A stretch of 64,000 bases of DNA from JAIOSM01 sp964593725 (GCA_964593725.1 CAZQJS010000002.1:35596-99595); one strand, 5' to 3'; positions 1 through 9,632 are shown, numbered from the stretch's first letter. Program-made: numbers and translations. Notes: generated by a model from the sequence alone, not told the origin.

Positions 1-1575
1 ATACTGGCTGTTCTGGTTCTTACTAACTATCTCTTTTCTTATGTCCTGTGCATTGAATTTACCAAGTTCAACCCCAAACTGATCAAATGGGTTAATATTT
101 AAAATAAATCCCTCAAATACGGTTTTAGCTTCATAAAAGGATAAAAGTTTTCCAATATTTTCAGCTGTAAGATCTTGTATTATCAGGGTTGATGAAGGTC
201 TGTCTCCTGGAAAATGCCTTGCATTATCTGAGCTGTTTTTACCAGCTGCAAGGGAATGTGCCTGGGAGAGCATGTTTGCCCAGAGTTCCTGATGATTGTA
301 TACTCCTTTAAATTGAGAGCACTCACCTTTATAACCAGGATTTATCACACCTATAAATTCAATGGGAAAGGCCATGCCCTGATGTGCAAGCTGGAAAAAA
401 GAGTGCTGGGCATTTGTACCCGGCTCACCAAAAATTATTGATCCTGTTGAATAGTCGAGGAACTCATTGCAAGTGGTAACGGATTTACCCAGGCTCTCCA
501 TTGACAATTGCTGAATATGGGAGGGCAGTTTTGCAAGAGCAGAGCTATAGGGTATTATTCCGTTTGCTTTATAGCCAAGGGCATTGGAATTGAAGACATT
601 CAGCAGGGCAGCAATAAGGGGTATGTTTTCACCATTGTCAGAGCATGCGGCATAAAGATCCATTTCATGGGCACCTTTAAGGAATTGTTCAAAAACATCA
701 TATCCAAAGGCAAGGCTTAAAGGGACACCACCCACTGCAGATGTGGCACTATATCTGCCGCCAATAAAATCAAACATGTGAAATGATTCAAGCACAGGAT
801 CTTCTGGATTATCCCCGGGGCTGCCCTTGCTTGTAATTGTAATCAACTGCTTTTCAGGGCTGATATTACTCTTTTGTAAATGCAGTAAAACCTGGTTAAG
901 ATTTGCCATTGTCTCAATGGTGGTATAACTCTTTGATATCACTATCCATAACGTGGTATCAGGATTAACTGTTTGAATTGTTTGGGCATAATCATCAATA
1001 TCAACATTGGAAAGAAAGTGAAGCTTAAGTTTTGTCTGATAATTGCTTAACATTGCATTATAAATAAAACTTAACCCCAGATAAGATCCTCCAATGCCGA
1101 TAATCACAGCATCAGTAAAGGCCTTTCCGGATCCGGACAGGATTGTTTTATCATGCACCTGCCCTGAAAACTTTTTTATTTTTCTGTTTACACCTCTGAT
1201 ATCCAACAGGATATTATGCCTGTTATTGTCTTTGTCTGTTATGAAGATTTCTGATGTTGAAAAATCCCTTGCTGCCGTATGTAAAGCAGGTCTGTTTTCC
1301 GTTACATTGACAACAGCACCCTTGGTCATGGCTGAGAACTTATCCTTTATATTCAACTCCTCTGACATATCAATGAGATAAGAGAAAATTAAGTTGTCAA
1401 TTCTCTGTTTTGAAAAATCAAAAAACAGATTACAATGCTGCCTTGAGAATAATTTCAGCCTGTTTTTTTGACAAACTAAATTTTTCAAGTGAAATTCTTT
1501 GTAATTTAGTTTATAAATCTCTTTTAGAAGTTTTTTCCAGGCATTCGTATTTACGAATAAATCTGGTTTATTCAT
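1..1575 (-). CDS. pgi: Glucose-6-phosphate isomerase (3' end cut by window edge)
   Basis: This enzyme interconverts glucose-6-phosphate and fructose-6-phosphate in the cytoplasm. I translated it directly from the complement: an open frame starts at the ATG at 1575, preceded by AGGAGGCAAGA, and runs without a stop to base 1, giving 525 residues in the window. Family landmarks include GGRYSATSAVGG, matching the PGI signature, and GEPGTNAQHSFFQLAHQG, which holds the conserved glutamate and histidine region. The last visible residues follow a GVELGK-type motif close to the usual C-terminus, so only a few tens of codons should be missing. It is transcribed divergently from the gene at 1668. In this genome it could link glycolysis both to glycogen metabolism and to amino-sugar synthesis. 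Confidence 0.95.
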   Translation of the reverse strand, partial: MNKPDLFVNTNAWKKLLKEIYKLNYKEFHLKNLVCQKNRLKLFSRQHCNLFFDFSKQRIDNLIFSYLIDMSEELNIKDKFSAMTKGAVVNVTENRPALHTAARDFSTSEIFITDKDNNRHNILLDIRGVNRKIKKFSGQVHDKTILSGSGKAFTDAVIIGIGGSYLGLSFIYNAMLSNYQTKLKLHFLSNVDIDDYAQTIQTVNPDTTLWIVISKSYTTIETMANLNQVLLHLQKSNISPEKQLITITSKGSPGDNPEDPVLESFHMFDFIGGRYSATSAVGGVPLSLAFGYDVFEQFLKGAHEMDLYAACSDNGENIPLIAALLNVFNSNALGYKANGIIPYSSALAKLPSHIQQLSMESLGKSVTTCNEFLDYSTGSIIFGEPGTNAQHSFFQLAHQGMAFPIEFIGVINPGYKGECSQFKGVYNHQELWANMLSQAHSLAAGKNSSDNARHFPGDRPSSTLIIQDLTAENIGKLLSFYEAKTVFEGFILNINPFDQFGVELGKFNAQDIRKEIVSKNQNSQY

Positions 1576-1667
1576 TCTTGCCTCCTATTGATTTTTTGGA
1601 AGGATAATATATGTATAGTAAAACAAACTTTGATTGTTGACAACTATTAAATAAATACAATTTTGGT

Positions 1668-2846
1668 GTGAATTTGACAAAATCCATGGAAAATATTTCA
1701 AAACAGCAGGAACTTATTGGCAGGGGCGTTAAAATATTAAACCCGGAATCTGTATTTATCGGGCCTGAAGTCGATATTAAAAGAATATCTTCAGACAATG
1801 TAACAATTTATCCGGGAACCAGGATTTATGGAACAAAAACCCTTATATGTGGCAATGCAGAATTGGGATTTGAAGCACCAGTTACTATTGACAACTGTTA
1901 TGTGGGGCCAGGTACTTTGTTAAAGGGCGGTTTTTTCCAGGGTGCCTGTTTTGCAGGTAGTAATTCATTTGGCTCCTGTGCCCATGTAAGGGCAGGGACA
2001 ATTCTTGAAGAACAGGCAGGTGCAGCACATTGTGTTGGATTAAAACAAACCATTCTTTTTCCCTTTGTAACCCTTGGAAGCTTGATAAATTTTTGTGACT
2101 GTTTCATGGCAGGGGGGACAGACAGGAAAAATCACAGTGAGGTCGGTTCCTCATTTATTCATTTTAATTATACGCCTAATCAGGATAAAGCCACACCATC
2201 CATGATGGGAAATGTTTTCCAGGGAGTTTTCTTAAATCAGAATCCAATCTTTTTAGGAGGGCAGGGCGGTTTAGTTGGACCATGTAAAATCGGATTTGGG
2301 TGTCTTACAGCTGCCGGAAGTGTTATCAGAAAAGATGAAGTTAGAAACGACAGATTACTTCTTGGCGGTGCCCTGAGGGAAACTTCCATTGTAAGGAGCT
2401 CAGACAATTACAGTAATATCCTGAAAATTTACAATAATAATGTTTCATATATTTCATCGTTAATTTCATTATTGAACTGGTACAGGGAGATCAGGATCTG
2501 TTTTGTGGTTGATTTTTATTCAAGGGAACTTCACAAAGGTATGGTTGAAACTCTGGAAATTGCCATTGATGAAAGGATTAAACGCCTTAAAGAGTTTGTT
2601 TTAAAGATAGAACACAGTAAATCTTTCAAATACAGTGATCATTTAAAAAATTTTTCCGGAATAAAAGAATTTTTAAAGGATCAGAAAAAAGCAGATTTTA
2701 AAGGGTCAAAACCAGATATAAAGGTTGATGAAAAAAATTATATTGATTTTATCAGAACCATTGATCCTTCAGCTGCAGCACAACTTGGCAGATGGCTTTA
2801 CAGTATAGAATATAAAATTTTTGAAAAGGCAAAATTACAGGTCTGA
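1668..2846 (+). CDS. Left-handed beta-helix protein, GlmU C-terminal-like
   Basis: The protein has 392 residues from a GTG start at 1668; an ATG at 1686 is an equally possible start and neither has a clear ribosome binding site. Residues about 25-240 form hexapeptide-like repeats typical of a left-handed beta-helix, with a segment KNHSEVGSSFIHFNYTPN that recalls the acetyl-CoA-binding part of GlmU. Residues about 245-390 look alpha-helical and are of unknown role. No N-terminal nucleotidyltransferase domain is present. Its stop lies 4 bases before the glmM start, so the two are probably co-transcribed and may act on the same pathway. It may be a sugar-phosphate acetyltransferase or a regulator related to UDP-GlcNAc synthesis; the exact reaction is not shown by the sequence. 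Confidence 0.7.
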   Translation: MNLTKSMENISKQQELIGRGVKILNPESVFIGPEVDIKRISSDNVTIYPGTRIYGTKTLICGNAELGFEAPVTIDNCYVGPGTLLKGGFFQGACFAGSNSFGSCAHVRAGTILEEQAGAAHCVGLKQTILFPFVTLGSLINFCDCFMAGGTDRKNHSEVGSSFIHFNYTPNQDKATPSMMGNVFQGVFLNQNPIFLGGQGGLVGPCKIGFGCLTAAGSVIRKDEVRNDRLLLGGALRETSIVRSSDNYSNILKIYNNNVSYISSLISLLNWYREIRICFVVDFYSRELHKGMVETLEIAIDERIKRLKEFVLKIEHSKSFKYSDHLKNFSGIKEFLKDQKKADFKGSKPDIKVDEKNYIDFIRTIDPSAAAQLGRWLYSIEYKIFEKAKLQV

Positions 2847-2850
2847 AATA

Positions 2851-4194
2851 ATGGCAGAAAAATTATTTGGCACAGATGGTATAAGGGGAGTTGCAAACAG
2901 GTATCCTGTTTCCTGTGAAATATCCCTGAAAATAGGCAGGGCAGCAGGTATGCTAGCCCGAAAACTTGATTTTAAGTCAATCGTAATTGGCAGGGATACC
3001 CGGGAATCTGGTGAAATGCTTGAAGCTGCTCTCATCTCAGGTATCCTGTCAACCGGGATTAACGCATTGCCAGCAGGAATTATTCCAACTCCTGGTGTTG
3101 CATATCTTACAGCAGGCCATGGTGATGCAGGGCTTGGCATTGTAATTTCCGCATCACACAATCCTTATCAGGATAATGGAATCAAAATATTCACACACCA
3201 GGGTAAAAAACTTGACAGATCAGACCAGGAATTTATTGAAAATTTTATTCAGAGTGATGACAATTATTCAGGTAGTTATAATATTGGCAGGATTTCAGCA
3301 ATTGCCAATGCAAATCAGAAGTATGCTGATTTTTTAAGATCCACCCTGGATTTTAAATTGTTTAAACAAAAATTAAATATCGTGATTGACTGTTCCAATG
3401 GCGCTGCCTGGAATACTGTACCCCTTGTATTTGACCCTGAATATTTTAATACCAGAATAATCTTCAATAAACCAGATGGTAAGAACATCAATAAAAACTG
3501 CGGGTCCCAGTTCACAACAACCCTTGCAGAACAGGTTGTTAAAAACAGATTTGATATAGGTCTGGGCTTTGATGGCGATGCAGACAGATTAATAACAGTT
3601 GATGAAAATGGTGATGAGGTCAAGGGAGATAGAATTCTTGCCATATGCGCAGAATTTTACAAAAACAGAGGCCTGCTTGAAAACAATATGGTTGTAAGTA
3701 CAATTATGAGCAATATTGGTCTTGGCATCTTTTTAAAAAGATTGCATATTCAACATGAAATAACAGATGTGGGAGATGCCAATGTCATGGATGGGATGAT
3801 AAAGAGCGGAGCAGTCCTGGGTGGAGAAGATTCAGGTCATTTGATTTTTTTAAAACATCATACAACAGGTGATGGAATACTGAGTGCATTGAGACTTCTT
3901 GAAGTTATGGCGGTTGAAGAAAAACCTCTTTCAAAGCTTGCCCGGACCATGGAGGTATTTCCCCAGGTTCTGATGAATGTAAAGGTGCCCAGGACAAAAC
4001 CTGATTTTATGAAGACAAAAGAGATATCAGACAAAATCCAGCAGGTCAGACAAATACTTGGCTCAAAGGGCAGGGTGCTCATCAGGTATTCCGGAACACA
4101 GCCCCTGCTGCGTGTAATGGTTGAAGGGCCGGACATGGAAACAACAGAGAACTGCTGTCAACAGATATGTGCAAAAATTGAAAAGTATCTTTAG
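2851..4194 (+). CDS. glmM: Phosphoglucosamine mutase
   Basis: GlmM converts glucosamine-6-phosphate to glucosamine-1-phosphate for UDP-GlcNAc, and so for peptidoglycan and LPS. The 447-residue protein starts MAEKLFGTDGIRG, the usual N-terminus of the family; an in-frame TTG at 2821 would add ten residues but lies inside the previous gene. The phosphorylated serine is S102 in SASHNP, the same number as in E. coli. The magnesium loop DGDADR, the sugar-binding GEDSGH and the phosphate-binding RYSGTQPLLRV are all intact. It follows the beta-helix gene by 4 bases, supporting an operon for amino-sugar nucleotide synthesis. Confidence 0.96.
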   Translation: MAEKLFGTDGIRGVANRYPVSCEISLKIGRAAGMLARKLDFKSIVIGRDTRESGEMLEAALISGILSTGINALPAGIIPTPGVAYLTAGHGDAGLGIVISASHNPYQDNGIKIFTHQGKKLDRSDQEFIENFIQSDDNYSGSYNIGRISAIANANQKYADFLRSTLDFKLFKQKLNIVIDCSNGAAWNTVPLVFDPEYFNTRIIFNKPDGKNINKNCGSQFTTTLAEQVVKNRFDIGLGFDGDADRLITVDENGDEVKGDRILAICAEFYKNRGLLENNMVVSTIMSNIGLGIFLKRLHIQHEITDVGDANVMDGMIKSGAVLGGEDSGHLIFLKHHTTGDGILSALRLLEVMAVEEKPLSKLARTMEVFPQVLMNVKVPRTKPDFMKTKEISDKIQQVRQILGSKGRVLIRYSGTQPLLRVMVEGPDMETTENCCQQICAKIEKYL

Positions 4195-4214
4195 AAAATA
4201 GACGGGGGAAAAAG

Positions 4215-4257
4215 AGGTGCATAAAATATATTCCTGTAAGGCAAATATTATGCACCT
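4215..4257. terminator. Hairpin between convergent glmM and BI-1 gene
   Basis: The arms AGGTGCATAA and TTATGCACCT form a strong stem between two converging genes. Read on the minus strand it is followed by CTCTTTTTCC, so it fits best as the rho-independent terminator of the BI-1 family gene. Read on the plus strand it lacks a clean T-run, but may still slow transcription from glmM. Confidence 0.75.
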
Positions 4258-4271
4258 CCTGATTATAAATA

Positions 4272-4982
4272 TTAATCCCTTGAAACTCCAAGTATTCTCA
4301 AGAGCATTAAAAAAAGGTTAATAAAATCAAGATAAAGGGTTAAGGCTCCGATAATGGTTCCTTTTCTTACCATAGCCCCTGTAGCATCTCCAGGCATGGT
4401 AAGGGACATTTCTTTTAATTTTTGAGTATCATAGGCTGTAAGTCCCACAAAAATAATTACACCAATATATGAAATAAGCATGGTAATTACAGGACTTCCA
4501 ATAAACCAGTTAACAACTGAGGCAATGATAATGCCTATGAGGCCCATGAACATAAAGCTGCCAAGGGAAGTCAGATCACGTTTAGTTACCATGCCGTAGA
4601 AACTGAAGGAACCAAATGTTAAAGCACAGATAAAAAAAGTTGAAACAATGGAACCTGCAGTATATACAATGAAAATATAGGAGAGCATGACTCCCATCAA
4701 AACAGCATATACAACAAATAGTGCAGTCGCAGTTGATGCACTGAGTTTCTGTATCTGTGATGAAATATAAAAAACAAGACCAAGCAGGCCAACAAAAAGA
4801 ACAATCTGAATAAATGGATTACCATATATAACTTTCATAAGAGCTGGACTGTTGGAAACTGAATAAGCAGTAAAGCCGGTTAATGCAAGCCCGATTGACA
4901 TCCAGTTATATACACTTCTTAAAAAAGAATTAACTCTGACAAGAGAGGATGCCCGGGAGTTGATAGAGTATTGAGTATTCAT
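4272..4982 (-). CDS. Bax inhibitor-1 / YccA family membrane protein
   Basis: The 236-residue protein is very hydrophobic and has about seven predicted membrane segments spread from residue 25 to the end, the layout of the BI-1/YccA/YbhL family. The C-terminal part, with AYDTQKLKEM followed by a last hydrophobic stretch rich in Leu and Asp, matches the family's conserved end. Members are inner-membrane proteins; YccA of E. coli modulates the protease FtsH, and others leak calcium. The ATG at 4982 is preceded by CAGGAG at good spacing. It stands alone between convergent glmM and divergent xseA, so context adds little. Confidence 0.9.
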   Translation of the reverse strand: MNTQYSINSRASSLVRVNSFLRSVYNWMSIGLALTGFTAYSVSNSPALMKVIYGNPFIQIVLFVGLLGLVFYISSQIQKLSASTATALFVVYAVLMGVMLSYIFIVYTAGSIVSTFFICALTFGSFSFYGMVTKRDLTSLGSFMFMGLIGIIIASVVNWFIGSPVITMLISYIGVIIFVGLTAYDTQKLKEMSLTMPGDATGAMVRKGTIIGALTLYLDFINLFLMLLRILGVSRD

Positions 4983-5355
4983 AATAATTTCTCCTGAATT
5001 ATTGTTATTTAATATTATACATTATTTATAGTTAAACTTATTATAATTGTAATCAATCATTACATTTATTTGATAGTAAAATATAACACAGAATAGGGAC
5101 ATTACAAGAGTACGGTTAAATTTTTTAAATATATGAAACTATTATTACTTTAGTAAAAAGTTTACATAATATATATTATCGGACGTTAAAGAGAATAAGA
5201 GAGATCTGGATATACTTTTTCCGTGTTTGGTTATTTTTTCATTGAGGTTAAGTGAAACCTAAACGGAAGCAGAAAAAAAGATAATTATATTGCCTTTGAT
5301 TTTGGTATGTCTTATAAATGTCTCATTTTAAATTATTTTTATGTTATTTTAATAT
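4983..5355. other. Long divergent intergenic region with one hairpin
   Basis: This 373-base AT-rich region separates the BI-1 gene from xseA. I see no open frame with a plausible start and binding site. The only structure is an imperfect stem at 5219-5268, where TTCCGTGTTTGG faces CCTAAACGGAA and a smaller AGGTT/AACCT stem lies inside it. The two stems share bases, so they would compete. It may be part of an untranslated leader, a small RNA or the remnant of a repeat. Confidence 0.35.
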
Positions 5356-6585
5356 ATGGTTTCTGAAATTTTCACAGTTTCTGAATTTACAAAAAAAATT
5401 AAGCTTCTATTGGAAGAAAGCTATCCATTTATCTGGATTAAAGGTGAAATATCCAATTGTTTTACTCCTGTTTCAAACCATTCCTATTTTTCATTAAAGG
5501 ATGAGGACGGTTCTGCTGTTATAAGCTGTGTTGTTTTTTCAGGCCAGAAAAATAAAATAAAATTTGATCTTGAAAATGGTTTAAGAATAACAGGCATGGC
5601 AAGGTTATCCCTTTATGAACCCAAGGGAACATATCAACTCATATTTGAACACATAGAACCTGCAGGTGCCGGTTCTCTGCAGATAGCATTTGAACAGCTT
5701 AAAAAAAGACTTGATAAAAAGGGTTTATTTGATGAAAAATTCAAAAAGCCCATTCCGTTTCTTCCATTGAAATTAAGCATAATTACCTCTCCTACCGGTG
5801 CTGCTGTGAGAGATATTTTAAATATTTTAACAAGAAGGTTCTATAATTTATTAATTGATATTATCCCTGTAACAGTACAGGGTAAAAATTCAGATAAAGA
5901 GATCAGCCATGCCATTGAACTTGCAAACAGGATTAACAGGTCACAGCTGATTATTATAGCCCGTGGCGGAGGCTCTTTTGAGGATTTGTCATCCTTTAAC
6001 AGTGAAATTGTTGCAAATGCCATATTTAATTCTGAAATTCCAGTCATATCCGGTATTGGGCACGAGACAGATTTCACAATTGCTGATTTTGTCTCTGACC
6101 TGCGGGCCCCTACCCCTTCGGCTGCAGCTGAACTTGCACTGCCTGAAAAAAAGCTGTTAAAAGAAACATTGGAAAAATTGCATAGTGCATTAAATAAAGG
6201 CATTAATAACCGGATAGAGTCTCTGGGTGACACAATCGAATCATTGAAGAAGAGGCTGAAAAGCCCTGGACAAATTATCGATGACATGCGCATCAGGCTT
6301 GATGATAACAATTTCCGGCTGGATAATGCAGTCAGGCAGATTATCAGAACAAAAAAAGCTGAGATTAATGGAAAATTTGAAAAACTTATTGCTTTGAACC
6401 CTGAAGCTGTTTTACAAAGGGGATACAGTATTACAAGAATATATGGTGAAAACAGAATTATTATGGACTCAGCCATGGTAAACAACTGTGATCTCATTGA
6501 AACGGTTCTGTATAAAGGCAGTGTCATTTCAAGGGTGGAGACAATCAGGGGTGGAGAAAAAAATGCCAAAAAAAAAGAAATTTGA
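5356..6585 (+). CDS. xseA: Exodeoxyribonuclease VII large subunit
   Basis: XseA is the catalytic subunit of exonuclease VII, which degrades single-stranded DNA to oligonucleotides. The 409-residue protein has an N-terminal OB-fold (GEISNCFTPVSNHSYFSLKD, about residues 26-45) and the catalytic core with RGGGSFEDLSSFN and GIGHETDFTIADFVSD, followed by a long coiled-coil region and a C-terminal domain with RGYSI. The ATG at 5356 gives the family's usual MVSEIFTVSEFT-like beginning, though no strong binding site is visible. It overlaps xseB by 23 bases. Confidence 0.95.
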   Translation: MVSEIFTVSEFTKKIKLLLEESYPFIWIKGEISNCFTPVSNHSYFSLKDEDGSAVISCVVFSGQKNKIKFDLENGLRITGMARLSLYEPKGTYQLIFEHIEPAGAGSLQIAFEQLKKRLDKKGLFDEKFKKPIPFLPLKLSIITSPTGAAVRDILNILTRRFYNLLIDIIPVTVQGKNSDKEISHAIELANRINRSQLIIIARGGGSFEDLSSFNSEIVANAIFNSEIPVISGIGHETDFTIADFVSDLRAPTPSAAAELALPEKKLLKETLEKLHSALNKGINNRIESLGDTIESLKKRLKSPGQIIDDMRIRLDDNNFRLDNAVRQIIRTKKAEINGKFEKLIALNPEAVLQRGYSITRIYGENRIIMDSAMVNNCDLIETVLYKGSVISRVETIRGGEKNAKKKEI

Positions 6586-6790
6586 AGATGCTCTAAAGGA
6601 GCTTGAAAATATTGTAAAGGAGCTGGAATCAGGTGATTTATCCCTGGAAAAGGCCATTGAAAAATTTGAATCCGGAGTAAAATATTCCACATATTGCAAC
6701 GAATTACTCGATAAGGCTGAAAAAAAAGTATCAATCCTCATGGAAGATGGCCAGGGGAATATTAAAGAAGAACCGTTTGAATATGAATAA
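6563..6790 (+). CDS. xseB: Exodeoxyribonuclease VII small subunit
   Basis: This 75-residue protein begins MPKKKKFEDALKELENIV and contains GDLSLEKAIEKFESGVK, the conserved coiled-coil of XseB that assembles around the XseA core. I chose the ATG at 6563 because GGAG lies just upstream and the length matches the family; the open frame continues 75 bases further upstream inside xseA but that part has no XseB character. The start overlaps the end of xseA, and its end overlaps the start of ispA by 8 bases, giving a tightly coupled run of genes. Confidence 0.94.
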   Translation: MPKKKKFEDALKELENIVKELESGDLSLEKAIEKFESGVKYSTYCNELLDKAEKKVSILMEDGQGNIKEEPFEYE

Positions 6791-7736
6791 AAGTAGAAAG
6801 AATACAGATTTCAGTCTTGAATCCTATTTAAAAGATAAAAGAAATGTTATCAATAAAGCGCTTGCTGAAATTGTTTTTCAAAATAATTTGTCAAGACAGC
6901 TGATTTCAGCCATGGACTACTCTTTAATGGCTGGTGGTAAAAGATTGAGGCCTGTTTTATGTTTTGCATCTGCTGAGTGTATTAACGGTCAGGGCAATGC
7001 TTTAAATGAACCTGTCATTATTCCGGCCTGCGCCATTGAAATGATACATACCTATTCTCTGATACATGATGATCTGCCAGCCATGGATGATGATGATTTC
7101 AGAAGGGGAAAGCTGACTCTGCATAAAAAATTTTCCGAAGCAACAGCTGTACTTGCAGGCGATGCCCTTTTAACCCATGCATTTTATATTCTTTCCAACC
7201 CGGTAATTGTTTGTAATAAACCCATAAAAAACAGCATTCTTGTGGAACTGATCAATATTATTTCCAATGCAGCAGGGACCAATGGTATGGTTGAGGGCCA
7301 AATGCTTGATATGCAGGCCGAAGCAGTTGGGAATTCAAACCTTAAACCTGAAGAATTACTTAAGTATCTTAAAAAAATGCACGGGTTAAAAACCGGTAAA
7401 ATGATTCAGGCAAGTATTCAGGCAGGTGCTGTTACAGCAGGAGCTGATAAGGAACAGCTTTCTTATCTTATGGATTATGCTGAAAAAATCGGCATGGCAT
7501 TTCAGGTCATTGATGATATACTGGATATTGAAGGTGATTCTTCTGTCCTTGGGAAACCTGTGGGTTCAGATGAACTGAATTGTAAGCTTACCTTTCCAAG
7601 AATTCTCGGATTAAAAGAGTCAAAGAAATATGCTGAAGATTTAGTTTCACAAGCCCTGACTGAAATAAAAATATTTGGTGAAAAGGCAGTTGCCCTGGAA
7701 AAAATTGCAAAATATATAATAAAAAGGAATCATTAA
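6783..7736 (+). CDS. ispA: Polyprenyl (farnesyl/geranylgeranyl) diphosphate synthase
   Basis: The enzyme condenses IPP with allylic diphosphates to make C15 or C20 chains for quinones and cell-wall lipid carriers. With the ATG at 6783 it is 317 residues long. The first aspartate-rich motif is DDLPAMDDDD, with the two-residue insertion usual for bacterial short-chain synthases, and the second is DDILD; GGKRLRPVL is the IPP-binding region. The open frame extends 36 bases further upstream into xseB, but the ATG at 6783 gives the normal N-terminus. The order xseA-xseB-ispA-dxs-tlyA is common in proteobacteria. Chain length cannot be settled from the sequence alone. Confidence 0.94.
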   Translation: MNKSRKNTDFSLESYLKDKRNVINKALAEIVFQNNLSRQLISAMDYSLMAGGKRLRPVLCFASAECINGQGNALNEPVIIPACAIEMIHTYSLIHDDLPAMDDDDFRRGKLTLHKKFSEATAVLAGDALLTHAFYILSNPVIVCNKPIKNSILVELINIISNAAGTNGMVEGQMLDMQAEAVGNSNLKPEELLKYLKKMHGLKTGKMIQASIQAGAVTAGADKEQLSYLMDYAEKIGMAFQVIDDILDIEGDSSVLGKPVGSDELNCKLTFPRILGLKESKKYAEDLVSQALTEIKIFGEKAVALEKIAKYIIKRNH

Positions 7737-7742
7737 CTAATT

Positions 7743-9632
7743 TTGAGTCTGTTAAAAAATATAAAAACCAGCAGAGATATTAAATCGTTAACCAGATCCC
7801 AGCTTGATCTTCTTGCCGGGGAAATCAGAAAGCGGATAATTGATGTTGTTGCTAAACGCGGCGGCCATCTGGCATCAAGCCTTGGAGCAGTTGAACTTAC
7901 AATTGCCGTACACAGGGTTTTTGATTTTCCGGCTGATACACTTGTCTGGGATGTTGGTCATCAAAGTTATGCCCATAAACTGATTACAGGCAGAGAGAAC
8001 AGGTTTGATACACTTAGATCCTTTAAAGGATTGTCCGGATTCACTAAAATGTCGGAAAGCCCATTTGATGGCTTTACAGTTGGTCATGCAAGCACTTCAA
8101 TCTCTGCAGGTCTTGGTATAAGTATAGGAAAATGCCTTAAAGGAAACAGTTCAAAGGTAGTATCAATTATCGGTGATGGCTCTTTAACAGCAGGCCTTGC
8201 CTATGAGGCCTTAAACCAGGCAGGAGGGCTTAAAAAAGACCTTATTGTAATTTTAAATGACAATGAGATGTCCATATCTCCCAATGTGGGCGCCCTATCC
8301 TCTTTTTTAAGCCGGACCCTTTCCGCATCATACCTTCAGCACATGAGAAAAGGATTTGGTGAATTTTTAAAATCCCTGCCTAAAATCGGCAATGAAATAT
8401 ATAGATTTGCAAAAAAATCCGAAGACTCCTTTAAAACCTTTGTGACTCCGGGAATGCTCTTTGAGGCTTTTGATTTTAATTATTTTGGCCCCATAGACGG
8501 CCATAATCTCAACCATTTGATTGATATACTTGAAAATATAAAAACTACAAATGACCCTGTTTTGCTCCATGTTACAACAAAAAAAGGCAAAGGTTATCCC
8601 CCTGCCGAGAAAAATCCGGTTTATTTCCATGGAGTTGGCGCCTTTGACATAAAAACAGGAAACGGGCCGGATAAAATAAAGACAATACCAACTTACACAG
8701 AAATTTTTGGTTCTTTTATGGTGGATTATGCTGAAAAGAATAAGGAAATTGTTGCAGTCACCGCTGCCATGCCTGAAGGCACAGGCCTTGCAGATTTTGC
8801 CCGCAGGTTTCCCACAAGATTTTTTGACGTTGGTATAGCAGAACAACATGCTGTTACATTTGCAGCAGGTCTTGCAACCCAGGGATTAAAACCTGTTGTT
8901 GCAATTTATTCTACATTTCTGCAGCGGGCCTATGACCAGATACTCCATGATGTCTGTATTGATTCCCATGATGTTGTATTTGCCATTGACAGGGGTGGAA
9001 TTGTTGGCGAGGATGGACCTACACACCATGGCCTTTTTGATTACGCATTCCTCAGAAACATTCCAAATATTATTATTATGGCCCCAAAGGATGAAAATGA
9101 ACTTTTAAGAATGCTCTTTACTGCCATGGACACAAAAGGACCTGTGGCTGTAAGGTATCCCAGGGGTAAAGGAGAAGGTGTCAGGCTTGATTCGAAAATT
9201 AATCCCGTTAAGATTGGAAAAGGTGAATTAATAAATACTGAGCTTTACAATGAAAATTATGATGTATTATTAATAGCCATTGGACATTCTGTTGTTGAAT
9301 CCCTCAAAGCCCTTGATGAACTCAAAGAAAGGGGTATCAGCTGTGCTCTGATTAATGCCAGATTTATTAAACCCCTTGATGCAGGCCTGATTTTAAAGTG
9401 GGCACAGAAGATTGGTAAAATTGTAACAATTGAGGAACATGTTCTTGATGGCGGGTTTGGAAGTTCTGTTCTTGAACTTTTTGCCGATAATAATCTGTCA
9501 AATATCCAGGTTAAACGTGTCGGGATAAAAAATTGTTTTGTTGAACATGGCCCACAGCAGATATTAAGATCAGAATACAGTGTTGATTCTTCTGCTGTCA
9601 TCACTGCAGTGGAAGATATTATTAATACCTGA
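7743..9632 (+). CDS. dxs: 1-deoxy-D-xylulose-5-phosphate synthase
   Basis: DXS joins pyruvate and glyceraldehyde-3-phosphate in the first step of the MEP isoprenoid pathway, using thiamine diphosphate. The 629-residue length is normal. GDGSLTAGLAYEALNQAG with the following NDNEMSIS is the thiamine diphosphate and magnesium site; DVGIAEQHAVTFAAG is the transketolase pyrimidine-binding motif, and a transketolase C-terminal domain follows. The start is a TTG at 7743, six bases after the ispA stop; no better start gives the family's N-terminus. It supplies IPP for the ispA product encoded just before it. Confidence 0.96.
   Translation: MSLLKNIKTSRDIKSLTRSQLDLLAGEIRKRIIDVVAKRGGHLASSLGAVELTIAVHRVFDFPADTLVWDVGHQSYAHKLITGRENRFDTLRSFKGLSGFTKMSESPFDGFTVGHASTSISAGLGISIGKCLKGNSSKVVSIIGDGSLTAGLAYEALNQAGGLKKDLIVILNDNEMSISPNVGALSSFLSRTLSASYLQHMRKGFGEFLKSLPKIGNEIYRFAKKSEDSFKTFVTPGMLFEAFDFNYFGPIDGHNLNHLIDILENIKTTNDPVLLHVTTKKGKGYPPAEKNPVYFHGVGAFDIKTGNGPDKIKTIPTYTEIFGSFMVDYAEKNKEIVAVTAAMPEGTGLADFARRFPTRFFDVGIAEQHAVTFAAGLATQGLKPVVAIYSTFLQRAYDQILHDVCIDSHDVVFAIDRGGIVGEDGPTHHGLFDYAFLRNIPNIIIMAPKDENELLRMLFTAMDTKGPVAVRYPRGKGEGVRLDSKINPVKIGKGELINTELYNENYDVLLIAIGHSVVESLKALDELKERGISCALINARFIKPLDAGLILKWAQKIGKIVTIEEHVLDGGFGSSVLELFADNNLSNIQVKRVGIKNCFVEHGPQQILRSEYSVDSSAVITAVEDIINT

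Noticed and set aside
5256..5275. Similarity of ACGGAAGCAG to the SRP RNA core
   Set aside because: The required GGTC/GGAAGG tetraloop context is absent, so this is not a signal-recognition-particle RNA.
5841..6734. Long antisense open frame of 297 codons over xseA and xseB
   Set aside because: It is a shadow of well-supported genes on the other strand, rich in Ser, Phe and Leu, with no domain and no binding site.
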